Below are positions 18,475 to 26,358 of a stretch of 64,000 bases of DNA, piece after piece; position 1 is the first letter of the stretch, and each line of letters begins with the position of its first letter. The stretch is from contig NZ_PYAS01000005.1 of the NCBI RefSeq assembly GCF_003014695.1, positions 310,001 to 374,000 on the forward strand, in the 5' to 3' direction. A program made the translations under genes and the position numbers. The notes beneath the pieces are model-generated. The model saw only the letters and a list, made by a program, of their open reading frames with translations. It made no database searches and was not told where the DNA came from. Source of the DNA: Dyadobacter jiangsuensis. Its GTDB lineage: Bacteria; Bacteroidota; Bacteroidia; Cytophagales; Spirosomataceae.

Positions 18475-18482
18475 TATCTTTG
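18475..18482 (+). promoter_or_regulatory. -7 element of the arabinose-5-phosphate isomerase gene
   Basis: TATCTTTG is an exact TAnnTTTG match. Its final bases coincide with the TTG at 18480 that a naive start call would use, which argues that the true start is further down, at 18534. Confidence 0.55.
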
Positions 18483-18533
18483 CGCTTTGAAATAAATAAT
18501 GACGTTTTTGTCTCTCTAAACTGTGTTTCAGAT

Positions 18534-19508
18534 TTGAAATTAATAAAAAATATTCAGTCAACCGCAAAAGAAGTATTACGTCAGGAGGCAGAAGCTGTAC
18601 GTAATCTGATTGAATTGATTGATGATGAATTTGAAAAATGCGTATATGCCATTTTGCATTCCGGAGGGCGCGTTGTGGTCTCTGGCGTAGGCAAAAGCGC
18701 CATTGTAGGACAGAAGATTGTAGCCACGCTGAACTCGACCGGGACGCCCGCACTTTTTATGCACGCCGCCGACGCCATTCATGGCGATCTGGGCATGATC
18801 CAGGACAACGACGTGGTGATTGTGATCTCCAAAAGCGGCGATACGCCGGAGATCAAAGTGCTTGTTCCGTTGCTCAAACGAACAGGTGTGCAAATGATCG
18901 CCATGGTGAGCAACAGGGATTCCTACCTGGCAAAAAACTGCATTCTCACGCTCCACGCACACGCTCCCGCGGAGGCGGACCCGCTCAACCTCGCACCTAC
19001 GACGAGCACCTCGGTAACCATGGCCCTCGGCGACGCCCTGGCAATATGCCTGCTCGAAGCGCGCGGCTTCACACACGACGATTTTGCCCGGTACCACCCC
19101 GGAGGCTCATTGGGTAAGCGCCTTTACCTGAAAGTCTGTGACATTTACCCGCATAATGCATTGCCGACAGTCAGTGAGCAAGCCACATTGCAGGAGGTAA
19201 TTCTTGAAATGACTTCAAAACGGCTCGGCGCCACCGCAGTAGTGAGCGAAAATGGCTTGATGGCCGGTATTATTACCGACGGGGATTTACGCAGAATGCT
19301 GAAAACCTATGGCGCAGCGGGTTTACTGGATCTGCATGCGAAAGACATTATGACCCAAACACCGATTACGGTTTCACCCGATGAATATGCCGTGAATGCA
19401 TTGGAAGTCATGCAATCAAAGAGCATTACGCAGGTGGTTGTGGTGGAAGACGGAAAGGCGCTGGGGTTTGTGCATTTGCACGATTTGCTGCGCGAAGGGC
19501 TTGTTTAG
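18534..19508 (+). CDS. kdsD: KpsF/GutQ-family arabinose-5-phosphate isomerase
   Basis: A 324-residue sugar isomerase that converts ribulose 5-phosphate to arabinose 5-phosphate, the first committed step to Kdo for LPS. An SIS domain occupies about 35-170, with VVSGVGKSAIVGQK and the phosphate-binding VIVISKSGDTPEI. HPGGSLGKRL links it to two CBS domains (about 200-260 and 270-324), which include ITDGDLRRML. The start is set at TTG 18534 (MKLIKNIQSTAKEVL), because the frame upstream (to 18480) runs into a -7 promoter element and the family usually starts near here. Kdo use fits with lptD in the same window. Confidence 0.88.
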   Translation: MKLIKNIQSTAKEVLRQEAEAVRNLIELIDDEFEKCVYAILHSGGRVVVSGVGKSAIVGQKIVATLNSTGTPALFMHAADAIHGDLGMIQDNDVVIVISKSGDTPEIKVLVPLLKRTGVQMIAMVSNRDSYLAKNCILTLHAHAPAEADPLNLAPTTSTSVTMALGDALAICLLEARGFTHDDFARYHPGGSLGKRLYLKVCDIYPHNALPTVSEQATLQEVILEMTSKRLGATAVVSENGLMAGIITDGDLRRMLKTYGAAGLLDLHAKDIMTQTPITVSPDEYAVNALEVMQSKSITQVVVVEDGKALGFVHLHDLLREGLV

Positions 19509-19514
19509 CGCAGA

Positions 19515-19640
19515 GCAGACCGAGAGGTCTGCCAATAAAAAAGCACAAACTTGGAAGTTTGCGCCAATTGTATGGAGTTGTCACGCTGAGCGGAGTCGAA
19601 GCGCGGTACTGTTACGCGCTTCGACTCCGCTCAGCGTGAC
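19515..19640. repeat. Cluster of three palindromes, including a perfect 26-bp inverted repeat
   Basis: Three successive hairpins fill the gap between convergent genes. The first is GCAGACC / GGTCTGC (19515-19532) and the second CAAACTT / AAGTTTG (19546-19561). The third is a perfect 26-bp inverted repeat with arms at 19580-19605 and 19615-19640 and a 9-nt loop; its arm begins GTCACGCTGAGCGGAGTCGA. The same arm core recurs at 23391-23451. They may serve as terminators, but they are longer than needed and look like a dispersed repeat family. Confidence 0.85.
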
Positions 19641-19648
19641 ATACGATG

Positions 19649-20125
19649 TTATCTGAAGCGTTTCGACTGCTGTACCTCGCGCTCGTCCTTGCGGATGAAG
19701 CGGTTGGCGAACACGTTGGCGAGCATCGCACCGACCAATCCGTAAAAACCGATATCATATTTTCCGGTCAGTTCCGGGTCGAATAGTTTCGCTGTTTTAT
19801 AAAAAGTGAAATAGATCACCAGACCCATTGTCACGGTCATCAATATGGAGTTAACCGCACACAATGCCGATTGAAGAATGCGGTTTTTGAACTGCAAAAT
19901 CGCATAGGCAGCCACACCGGCTGTAAGGATGGCCAAAGCCACGAGGTAATACACCGGCTGAACATTGGATTGCACTTCGTTGATCTGATGGTGCAGCCTC
20001 AGGGCTGTCAGATCGGCACTTTGTCCTCCCGTCAATGCCACTTTAGACCATATCGGGAATGCCAGGAAAATACCCATTCCGATGACGACCATTGCCAGGA
20101 AGATAGTTTGAATACGTTGTAACAT
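19649..20125 (-). CDS. DUF4293 membrane protein
   Basis: A 158-residue protein with four hydrophobic segments (about 8-27, 58-76, 84-106 and 124-142) that matches the DUF4293 family found in Bacteroidota. It starts MLQRIQTIFLAMVVIGMG, a typical opening for the family (MLQRIQT). The C-terminus is short, charged and cytosolic (FIRKDEREVQQSKRF). Function unknown. It is 71 bp downstream of rimO on the same strand and could share its transcript. The 3' end borders the palindrome cluster. Confidence 0.8.
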   Translation of the reverse strand: MLQRIQTIFLAMVVIGMGIFLAFPIWSKVALTGGQSADLTALRLHHQINEVQSNVQPVYYLVALAILTAGVAAYAILQFKNRILQSALCAVNSILMTVTMGLVIYFTFYKTAKLFDPELTGKYDIGFYGLVGAMLANVFANRFIRKDEREVQQSKRFR

Positions 20126-20196
20126 GCTTTTTAAGAGTTGTTCTTTTCAAATTGAATGGCAAATTTAGGCAAAGACGCCATTTGCCGGAAACCGCA

Positions 20197-21507
20197 TCAG
20201 GAAATCACTTCGCCGTAAAGGTCGAATTCCTCTGCGGAAGTGACTTTTACATTAGCAAAATCGCCCAGGCGGACATATTGGCTCGCCGGAACAAGTACTT
20301 CATTATCAACCTCCGGTGAATCGTATTCGGTGCGCCCGATGAAATAACCGCCTTCCTTCCGGTCGAAGAGCACTTTGAATGTCTTACCGATTTTCTCCTG
20401 GTTGAGCTCTGCGGAAATGCCCTGCTGCAACTCCATGATGGCGTCAGCGCGCTCCTGCTTCACTTCCGGATCGATATCGTCCTCCATCGTGAACGAATGC
20501 GTATTGTCTTCGTGCGAGTACTGGAATGCACCCAGACGGTCGAAACGCATTTTTTCAACGAATTCGTAAGTTTCATCGAAGAGTTCTTCCGTTTCCCCGG
20601 GGTGGCCGACGATCAGCGTCGTACGCAATGCGATATCGGCCACCTTGTCGCGGATCGAGTGGATCAGCGCTTCGGTTTTTTCACGGGTAATGCCGCGGCG
20701 CATGAGTTTCAGCATTTCGGTAGAGCCCGATTGGAGCGGCATATCGAGGTATTTGGCGATGTTACTGCGCTCGTTCATCACATCCAGCACGTCCATCGGG
20801 AAACCAGCCGGATAGGCATATTGCAGGCGGATCCAATCGATACCTTCCACATCGGAAAGGTTACGAAGCAGGTCCGAAAGGTTTCGCTTTTTGTAAATAT
20901 CCAGGCCGTAGTAAGTCAGGTCCTGAGCAATGAGAATGAGCTCTTTAGTACCGCGTTTGGCCAATGATTTAGCTTCTTTTACCAACTCGTCGATTGGCCT
21001 CGAAACGTGGCCTCCGCGCATGAGCGGGATCGCGCAGAACGAGCATGGGCGGTCGCAACCTTCGGCGATTTTCAGATACGCATAATGCGCGGGCGTAGTA
21101 AGCAGGCGCTCACCTACGAGCTCGTGTTTGTAATCCGCTTTAAGGGTTTTGAGCAGACGGGGCAGCTCATTGGTTCCGAACCAGGCATCTACTGTGGGAA
21201 TTTCAACCGCCAGTTCGTCCTTGTACCGGTGCGATAGGCAGCCTGTTACGTACACTTTATCCACCATTCCGGCCGCTTTCGCATCGGCATAGCGTAAAAT
21301 CGTGTTGATCGACTCCTCCTTCGCATTGTCGATAAACCCGCAGGTATTGATCACGACAATCTGAGAATCGTCCTTTTTCGACTCATGGTCCACCGCGAAC
21401 CCGTTGCCTTTGAGCTGCGTGTACAGCACTTCCGAGTCGACCAGGTTTTTGGAGCAACCCAGCGTCACGATATTGACTTTATTCTTAACTATTCCTTTGG
21501 TTTTCAT
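20197..21507 (-). CDS. rimO: Ribosomal protein uS12 methylthiotransferase RimO
   Basis: A 436-residue radical SAM enzyme that adds a methylthio group to an aspartate of ribosomal protein uS12. The N-terminal UPF0004 domain starts NIVTLGCSKNLVDSEVL with its cluster-binding Cys, and has NTCGFIDNAKEESI at about 54-67. The radical SAM motif is EGCDRPCSFCAIPLMRGGH (about 147-165), with the C-X3-C-X2-C arrangement. A TRAM domain closes the protein. YPAGFPMDVLDVM is the RimO-type segment, which separates it from MiaB. A possible -7 site (minus strand AACTTTGCAC near 21610-21619) lies upstream. Confidence 0.96.
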   Translation of the reverse strand: MKTKGIVKNKVNIVTLGCSKNLVDSEVLYTQLKGNGFAVDHESKKDDSQIVVINTCGFIDNAKEESINTILRYADAKAAGMVDKVYVTGCLSHRYKDELAVEIPTVDAWFGTNELPRLLKTLKADYKHELVGERLLTTPAHYAYLKIAEGCDRPCSFCAIPLMRGGHVSRPIDELVKEAKSLAKRGTKELILIAQDLTYYGLDIYKKRNLSDLLRNLSDVEGIDWIRLQYAYPAGFPMDVLDVMNERSNIAKYLDMPLQSGSTEMLKLMRRGITREKTEALIHSIRDKVADIALRTTLIVGHPGETEELFDETYEFVEKMRFDRLGAFQYSHEDNTHSFTMEDDIDPEVKQERADAIMELQQGISAELNQEKIGKTFKVLFDRKEGGYFIGRTEYDSPEVDNEVLVPASQYVRLGDFANVKVTSAEEFDLYGEVIS

Positions 21508-21637
21508 TGATATTGGCCTTAGGCTTTAAGCCATAAGCTGTATGCTTTGAATTGATTAATCGCCTATCTGCGTCAAAGTGACTGATAATGAACGGCGAAA
21601 TGGGGTGCAAAGTTCGTGAAAAAATGAATAGGAAGTA

Positions 21638-22252
21638 CTATCGGATGAAAGGAAAACGCTGTCGGATGTGTTTGAGCGGAATATCTTTGAAATACTCACG
21701 AATCACCCAACTACCCGGCATTCCGTCCGGAATAATGAAGTAGTCGCCGTTTGAAAAATAATAGATAGCATACCCGATGTGATTGCGATTGCCGTTTGAA
21801 ATGATTGCGGCTCTCACAATGTCGCCCGGGCGAACCCGATAGGCTACGTCCGTAAAAGTCAACTCCAGCGCATGTTCTTCGGGTACGGTTTCAATCACAA
21901 CTCCCTGGATGTATTTCCAGTGGTTTATGTCAATGGCGATCAGGTAAATTGATAACACAAGAATCTCAACAGCGAGAAAAAACACGACAAAACGCGCCAG
22001 CAATGGATTGGATTCTGTGTATGAAATGTACATCGTGAAGGAAAGTCTCATCAGAATCACCCCTATTCCCATCATAAAATACAGCAGCAGGTTATTGAAA
22101 TTGACAAAATACTGCCATTCTGTGATGTAGTAGATCCTGTTGACCTTAACCGGCGAATTCTCCCCAATCGTATCCCTGGTAAACCGGAGCGTCGTCCACA
22201 TAAACCAGCCGAAAGGCACAAAAACTATCAGAAATACAATCAGCGTTTCCAT
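21638..22252 (-). CDS. Unknown membrane protein with a C-terminal soluble domain
   Basis: A 204-residue protein not recognised from any family. It has hydrophobic segments at about 1-20, 54-75 and 83-107, with charged linkers, followed by a soluble part of about 95 residues. That part has a strand-rich pattern (GVVIETVPEEHALELTFTDV, FSNGDYFIIPDGMPGSWVI). The base composition looks more AT-rich than the flanking housekeeping genes by eye. It lies between rimO and ftsY on the same strand, with gaps of 130 and 101 bp, and so appears to be a separate insertion rather than an operon partner. The coding frame is full length with a good ATG start. Confidence 0.6.
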   Translation of the reverse strand: METLIVFLIVFVPFGWFMWTTLRFTRDTIGENSPVKVNRIYYITEWQYFVNFNNLLLYFMMGIGVILMRLSFTMYISYTESNPLLARFVVFFLAVEILVLSIYLIAIDINHWKYIQGVVIETVPEEHALELTFTDVAYRVRPGDIVRAAIISNGNRNHIGYAIYYFSNGDYFIIPDGMPGSWVIREYFKDIPLKHIRQRFPFIR

Positions 22253-22353
22253 GAAAAAAGGTATCCTGAGACGAGAATATCATCAAGATACCTTTTTCAA
22301 ACTTTATCTAAAACAGCAATAGGCAAACGGTTACTTACCCCGATCAGCGGCTG

Positions 22354-23316
22354 TTATCCTATTTTCTTAAACAGCGAATCCACAAACTCCGCGCGGTCGA
22401 AAACCTGCAAATCGTCCATTTTCTCTCCTACACCAATGTATTTAACAGGGATTTTGAACTCGTCCGAAATACCTATCACGACGCCGCCTTTCGCGGTACC
22501 GTCGAGTTTGGTGATAGCCAATGCGGTAATGTCGGTTACTTTGGTGAACTCGCGTGCCTGAATCACAGCGTTTTGGCCGGTACTGCCGTCGAGGACGAGT
22601 AATACCTCGTGCGGTGCGTCGGGAATGATCTTCTGCATGACGCGCTTGATCTTCGAAAGCTCGTTCATCAGGTTCACTTTCGTGTGCAAACGGCCGGCGG
22701 TGTCGATAATGATCACGTCCGCGCCGGTTTCGGTACCTTTTTTCAAGGCGTCGAATGCTACGGCCGACGGGTCAGTATTCATCCCGTGGTCGATTACCGG
22801 CACATTCACGCGCTGGCCCCAGAGTTTCAGCTGGTCTACGGCCGCGGCACGGAAGGTATCCGCCGCGCCGAGCACCACTTTGTGACCGCGTTGGTGAAAC
22901 TGGTGAGCGAGCTTGCCGATCGTCGTCGTTTTACCTACCCCATTCACTCCTACTACCATAATCACGTACGGTTTCGGCAAATGCTCGGTCTCGAAGCTGT
23001 CCTGGTTGTCCACCGATTTGTTCTCGGTCAGCAATGCAGCGATTTCGTCGCGCAGGATGCTGTCGAGTTCCGCCGTGGATGCATATTTATCCCTGGCTAC
23101 GCGCTCTTCGATGCGTTTGATGACCTTCACGGTCGTCTCAACGCCTACGTCGGAGCTCACCAGTATATCTTCCAGTTCATCGAGAACGTCCTCGTCGATG
23201 GTGGTTTTACCCACGATCGCACGCGAGAGCTTACCAAAGAAGCTGTCCTTGGTTTTTTCGAGGCCCTTATCTAATGTTTCTTTTTTCTCCTTTGAAAAAA
23301 AGCCAAATAAACCCAT
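22354..23316 (-). CDS. ftsY: Signal recognition particle receptor FtsY
   Basis: A 320-residue SRP receptor GTPase that docks ribosomes carrying membrane proteins. An N domain of about 90 residues precedes the G domain, with VVGVNGVGKTTTIGKLAHQF (P-loop, about 121-140), DTFRAAAVDQL, DTAGRLHTKVNLM (G3) and TKLDGTAKGG (G4 and closing motif). The acidic A domain seen in enterobacteria is absent and only a short Lys/Glu-rich lead remains, as in other Bacteroidota. It follows rpmG and the DUF4295 gene in the same direction, but a terminator hairpin at 23353-23377 separates them. Confidence 0.96.
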   Translation of the reverse strand: MGLFGFFSKEKKETLDKGLEKTKDSFFGKLSRAIVGKTTIDEDVLDELEDILVSSDVGVETTVKVIKRIEERVARDKYASTAELDSILRDEIAALLTENKSVDNQDSFETEHLPKPYVIMVVGVNGVGKTTTIGKLAHQFHQRGHKVVLGAADTFRAAAVDQLKLWGQRVNVPVIDHGMNTDPSAVAFDALKKGTETGADVIIIDTAGRLHTKVNLMNELSKIKRVMQKIIPDAPHEVLLVLDGSTGQNAVIQAREFTKVTDITALAITKLDGTAKGGVVIGISDEFKIPVKYIGVGEKMDDLQVFDRAEFVDSLFKKIG

Positions 23317-23352
23317 AGTGCTGATTACATTTATGGCTCAAAAATAAAACAA

Positions 23353-23377
23353 AAAAGTCCCGGAAAGGGACTTTTTA
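23353..23377 (-). terminator. Terminator of the rpmG-DUF4295 unit
   Basis: A 10-bp perfect stem AAAAAGTCCC / GGGACTTTTT with loop GGAAA. It ends in T runs on both strands and lies between the DUF4295 gene and ftsY on the minus strand. Confidence 0.8.
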
Positions 23378-23390
23378 CAATTCAATACCC

Positions 23391-23451
23391 TTCGACTTCG
23401 CTCAGGGTGACAAAAATATTGCGCCTGATGTCAGTCTGAGCGCAGTCGAAG
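23391..23451. repeat. Imperfect inverted repeat sharing the 19580 palindrome core
   Basis: Arms at 23391-23413 and 23429-23451 read CTTCGACTTCGCTCAGGGTG and, inverted, GTCTGAGCGCAGTCGAAG, with a few mismatches. They match the arm of the 26-bp palindrome at 19580-19640 (CTGAGCGGAGTCGAAG), so this is a second copy of the same element family. Confidence 0.75.
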
Positions 23452-23480
23452 ACAGTCCGAGCGAACCGGGCCGCCGAAGA

Positions 23481-23633
23481 TTAGTTTTTCAATGCACCCT
23501 GCACACCATCCAGGGGAACGATTTCTTCTTTGAAGGTATAAGCTCCTGTTTTAGGAGATTTTACGGCTTTGATCACTTTCGCGAATGCTTTACCGCCTTC
23601 TTTTTTCAGGGTAGCAACTACTTTCTTTGCCAT
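23481..23633 (-). CDS. DUF4295 small ribosome-associated-type protein
   Basis: A 50-residue basic protein, MAKKVVATLKKEGGKAFAKV at the start and ending GVQGALKN. It matches the DUF4295 family, found almost only in Bacteroidota next to rpmG. The opening MAKK and the high Lys content suggest binding to ribosomal RNA, but the function is not established. It follows rpmG by 102 bp on the same strand. It is easily missed by automated calling because of its length. Confidence 0.85.
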   Translation of the reverse strand: MAKKVVATLKKEGGKAFAKVIKAVKSPKTGAYTFKEEIVPLDGVQGALKN

Positions 23634-23735
23634 GTCTGTATATCAGTTAGAAGTTATAATGTTAGTAATTAACTGTTGCGCGCTTACCCAGTTATTGATC
23701 AGCTTCACGTGACAGTTAACGGGTAACAAACGAAC

Positions 23736-23918
23736 TTACTTAATTTCTTTGTGGACTGTGTAACGTCTCAGGAAAGAGTTGAATTTCTTCAATTCCATAC
23801 GGCCTGGCGTATTCTTCCGATTTTTTGTGGTCACGTAACGTGACATGCCTGGAACACCGCTTTCTTTTTGTTCAGTGCATTCCAAAATGACCTGTACTCT
23901 ATTACCTTTCTTAGCCAT
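23736..23918 (-). CDS. rpmG: 50S ribosomal protein bL33
   Basis: A 60-residue L33 of the large subunit, starting [17 protein letters not shown] and containing [20 protein letters not shown], the family core. The zinc-ribbon cysteines of the C+ form are lacking: only one Cys is present, so this is a zinc-independent form. The start is set at 23918 because the upstream reading contains a perfect -7 element (23948-23955). No rpmB (bL28) lies upstream, although this is a common arrangement in Bacteroidota. Confidence 0.93.
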   Translation of the reverse strand: MAKKGNRVQVILECTEQKESGVPGMSRYVTTKNRKNTPGRMELKKFNSFLRRYTVHKEIK

Positions 23919-23947
23919 TGCTTTACATCGTTTTACAAATAGGAGTG

Positions 23948-23978
23948 CAAAAGTAAAGACATTTTGCATTAATCGCAA
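23948..23978 (-). promoter_or_regulatory. Promoter of rpmG
   Basis: The minus strand reads TACTTTTG (23948-23955), an exact TAnnTTTG, with TTG at 23976-23978 and a 20-bp spacer. The predicted start point is near 23941, about 23 nt before the rpmG ATG. Confidence 0.6.
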
Positions 23979-24047
23979 CAATTACAGACAAATAAACAAG
24001 AAATTTTCCTGATTTTACTAAAAGCCACCTGTGGATAAGCGGTTGTC

Positions 24048-24115
24048 GGACAAGCGAATACAATTCGGTGATTTCAAGAATTGTCCGAATTTCTATTCGG
24101 AGCATGAAGGAAATC
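24048..24115 (+). other. Possible structured leader before the cytochrome gene
   Basis: Overlapping inverted repeats occur in the 5' region of the cytochrome gene: ACAATTC / GAATTGT (24060-24084 region), CGGACAA / TTGTCCG (24049-24091 region) and TCCGAAT / ATTCGGA (24087-24104 region). They could form alternative hairpins. No known riboswitch class is recognised. Confidence 0.35.
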
Positions 24116-24192
24116 TAACGCAAACTTGCTTTCTTCGTGGTCGATTTGGTATCGCAACCTCAATCTGGCGAAAATTCTTAAAACTTAACAAA

Positions 24193-24741
24193 ATGACACT
24201 CAAAAAAAGCGCTTCTTTGGCCCTGATGGCCCTGGCAGTTTCTTTCTTCATCGGTTGTTCTTCCAAGGAAGACCGTGACAAATATGATCAATGGTATGGC
24301 TCAGGAAGCAAATCGCGTGAGGAAGCGGCCCTCGTGAAACTTCAGAGCGATAGAAAAGCCGCAGCAGAGCAGGCTAGCGCCGCGGCAGCAGAGAAAGCAG
24401 CAGCACCGGCAGCAACCCCAGCTGCAACCGGCGATACATCAGCAGCAGCTGCTCCCGCAGCAGACGCTCCGGCGGCGGCGCCTAAGCGCAAACCCGTTCC
24501 CGCAGACGTTTCTGCATTGCTGAACAAACACGCCTGCTTTGCTTGCCACCAGGCTTATGACAAGGTAATCGGCCCTGCGTATTCAGAAGTTGCGAAGAAA
24601 AAATATACCCCGGACCAGATCGTGGAGCTGGTTCACAACCCAAAACCGGAACACTGGCCTGGCTACCCTCCAATGGCGCCCCTTGCACACGTTCCAAAAG
24701 CTGACATTATCGTAATCGCCAACTGGATCAACTCACTCTGA
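24193..24741 (+). CDS. Lipoprotein c-type cytochrome
   Basis: A 182-residue exported monoheme cytochrome. The start at ATG 24193 gives a lipoprotein signal (MTLKKSASLALMALAVSFFI then GCSS, Cys at about 22). A long Ala/Pro-rich linker (about 55-100) tethers a C-terminal domain with the heme site CFACH (about 115-119) and a likely axial Met in GYPPMAPL. This places it on the periplasmic side of a membrane as an electron carrier. No reductase or oxidase gene is adjacent, so its partner is unknown. A longer reading from 24031 would bury the lipobox and is rejected. A terminator follows at 24769-24806. Confidence 0.85.
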   Translation: MTLKKSASLALMALAVSFFIGCSSKEDRDKYDQWYGSGSKSREEAALVKLQSDRKAAAEQASAAAAEKAAAPAATPAATGDTSAAAAPAADAPAAAPKRKPVPADVSALLNKHACFACHQAYDKVIGPAYSEVAKKKYTPDQIVELVHNPKPEHWPGYPPMAPLAHVPKADIIVIANWINSL

Positions 24742-24768
24742 TCCCTGGCAAAACCGGCTATATACCAT

Positions 24769-24806
24769 AAAATACGGGTCGTTCATGCTATGGACGGCCC
24801 GTATTT
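24769..24806 (+). terminator. Terminator after the cytochrome gene
   Basis: A stem AAATACGGGTCGT / ACGGCCCGTATTT with one G-T wobble, at 24770-24782 and 24794-24806, and a short loop. It is placed immediately before the gatB -7 element. Confidence 0.7.
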
Positions 24807-24807
24807 G

Positions 24808-24815
24808 TATCTTTG
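24808..24815 (+). promoter_or_regulatory. -7 element of gatB
   Basis: TATCTTTG, an exact TAnnTTTG match, 20 bp before the ATG at 24836. No clear -33 box is visible. It lies inside the longer alternative reading from 24785 and supports the shorter gatB start. Confidence 0.5.
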
Positions 24816-24835
24816 CGAAAGCATTAGCATATAAT

Positions 24836-26326
24836 ATGAGTCAAACTGCAATTCACCCCGCTGACGTTACCGATGAACTTCTGGCCGCTTATGAAACCGT
24901 AATCGGGCTCGAAGTACATTGCCAGCTTCTGACGGAATCCAAGCTGTTTACCCGCGATTTCAACATTTTCGGCACAGAACCTAACACCAATATCGGTCCG
25001 CTGACGATCGCATTGCCCGGTACTCTGCCCAAAGTCAATAAAAAAGCAGTCGAATACGCCATCCGCCTCGGCATCGCCTGCGGGTGTTCGATCAGCAAAA
25101 GGACGATTTTCGACCGCAAAAACTACTTTTATCCCGACCTTCCGAAAGGTTACCAGATCTCGCAGGACAAAAAACCGATCTGCGAGCAGGGTGGCGTGCA
25201 TATTTCGTTCAAACACGACGGTAAATTCACTGAGAAAACAATCCGTTTTCACCATATCCACTTGGAGGAAGATGCAGGGAAGTCGGTACACGACGGTAGC
25301 CATACCGAAACAATGCTCGATTACAACCGTGCCGGAACGCCCCTGGTGGAAATGGTTTCGGAACCGGATTTGCGTTCGGCAGAGGAAACAGGTGCATTTG
25401 TGACTGAGATCCGTCGCCTGGTACGCTACCTGGGCATCAGCGATGGTAATATGGAGGAAGGTTCCCTGCGCGCGGACGTGAACGTGTCGTTGCGCAAGAA
25501 GGGCGCGGAGCAATACGGTACCAAAGTCGAGATCAAAAACATGAACTCGATCCGCAACATGATGCGTGCGATCGCCTACGAAGAGCGCCGCCAGGCAGCC
25601 ATGCTCGAAAACGGCGAGACGATCCAGCAGGAAACGCGGATGTTCGACGTGGAGAGCGGGCAGACTTACGGAATGCGCGTAAAAGAGACGATGAACGATT
25701 ACCGTTACTTCCCCGATCCCGACCTGAGCCCGGTTGTGGTTTCGGACGAATGGCTGGAAAGCATCAAGGCAAGTATGCCAGCATTACCGCACGAGCTGCG
25801 CGAGAAATTTGTGAATCAATATGGTATTCCGGCTTACGACTCGGCGGTACTCACCGATACCCGCGAACTGGCCGAGTATTTCGAAGCCGTTTGCGCTCAA
25901 ACAACGCATTTCAAAACAGTATCGAACTGGCTGATGGGCCCTGTGAAATCGTACCTGAACGATCACCACGGCGACATCGCGCATTTCCCGATCAGCGCCG
26001 GAAACCTGGCAGCTTTGATCGAGCTGAACGAATCGGGTGCAGTGAGCCATTCCGTGGCTGCGCAGAAGGTTTTCCCTGTCATGCTGGAAGAGCCTGGCCG
26101 CCAGCCGTCGGAGATCGCATCTTCAAATAACTGGCTGCAAAACAGCAATACAAACGAGCTTGAAACGTTGGTAGATGAGGTAATCGGCGCAATGCCCGAC
26201 AAGGTTGCCGCTTATAGAAAAGGTAAAAAAGGATTGATGGGATTGTTCGTCGGCGAAGTAATGAAGAAATCGAACGGAGCTGCCGATCCCAAGCTTGTGA
26301 ACCAGCTGCTGGCGCAAAAGTTATAG
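24836..26326 (+). CDS. gatB: Aspartyl/glutamyl-tRNA amidotransferase subunit B
   Basis: A 496-residue GatB, which phosphorylates and transamidates Glu- or Asp-loaded tRNA(Gln/Asn) with GatA and GatC. The N-terminal domain carries YETVIGLEVHCQLLT (about 17-31), FDRKNYFYPDLPKGYQISQ (about 91-109), and the GTPLVEMVSEPDLRS segment. The C-terminal YqeY-like tail domain includes GKKGLMGLFVGEVMKKSNG. The start is the ATG at 24836, just after a -7 promoter element. gatA and gatC are not nearby in this window. It is followed 32 bp later by the TlpA-like gene, probably on the same transcript. Confidence 0.96.
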   Translation: MSQTAIHPADVTDELLAAYETVIGLEVHCQLLTESKLFTRDFNIFGTEPNTNIGPLTIALPGTLPKVNKKAVEYAIRLGIACGCSISKRTIFDRKNYFYPDLPKGYQISQDKKPICEQGGVHISFKHDGKFTEKTIRFHHIHLEEDAGKSVHDGSHTETMLDYNRAGTPLVEMVSEPDLRSAEETGAFVTEIRRLVRYLGISDGNMEEGSLRADVNVSLRKKGAEQYGTKVEIKNMNSIRNMMRAIAYEERRQAAMLENGETIQQETRMFDVESGQTYGMRVKETMNDYRYFPDPDLSPVVVSDEWLESIKASMPALPHELREKFVNQYGIPAYDSAVLTDTRELAEYFEAVCAQTTHFKTVSNWLMGPVKSYLNDHHGDIAHFPISAGNLAALIELNESGAVSHSVAAQKVFPVMLEEPGRQPSEIASSNNWLQNSNTNELETLVDEVIGAMPDKVAAYRKGKKGLMGLFVGEVMKKSNGAADPKLVNQLLAQKL

Positions 26327-26358
26327 ATCACACATTTGACAATCAGTTACAGAAGATC

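Noticed and set aside
18480..18533. N-terminal extension of the arabinose-5-phosphate isomerase from TTG 18480
   Set aside because: The first bases are part of a TAnnTTTG promoter element, and the extra 18 residues do not look like the family.
24031..24192. N-terminal extension of the cytochrome from 24031
   Set aside because: It would place 54 residues before a good lipoprotein signal peptide, and the region is full of inverted repeats typical of a leader.
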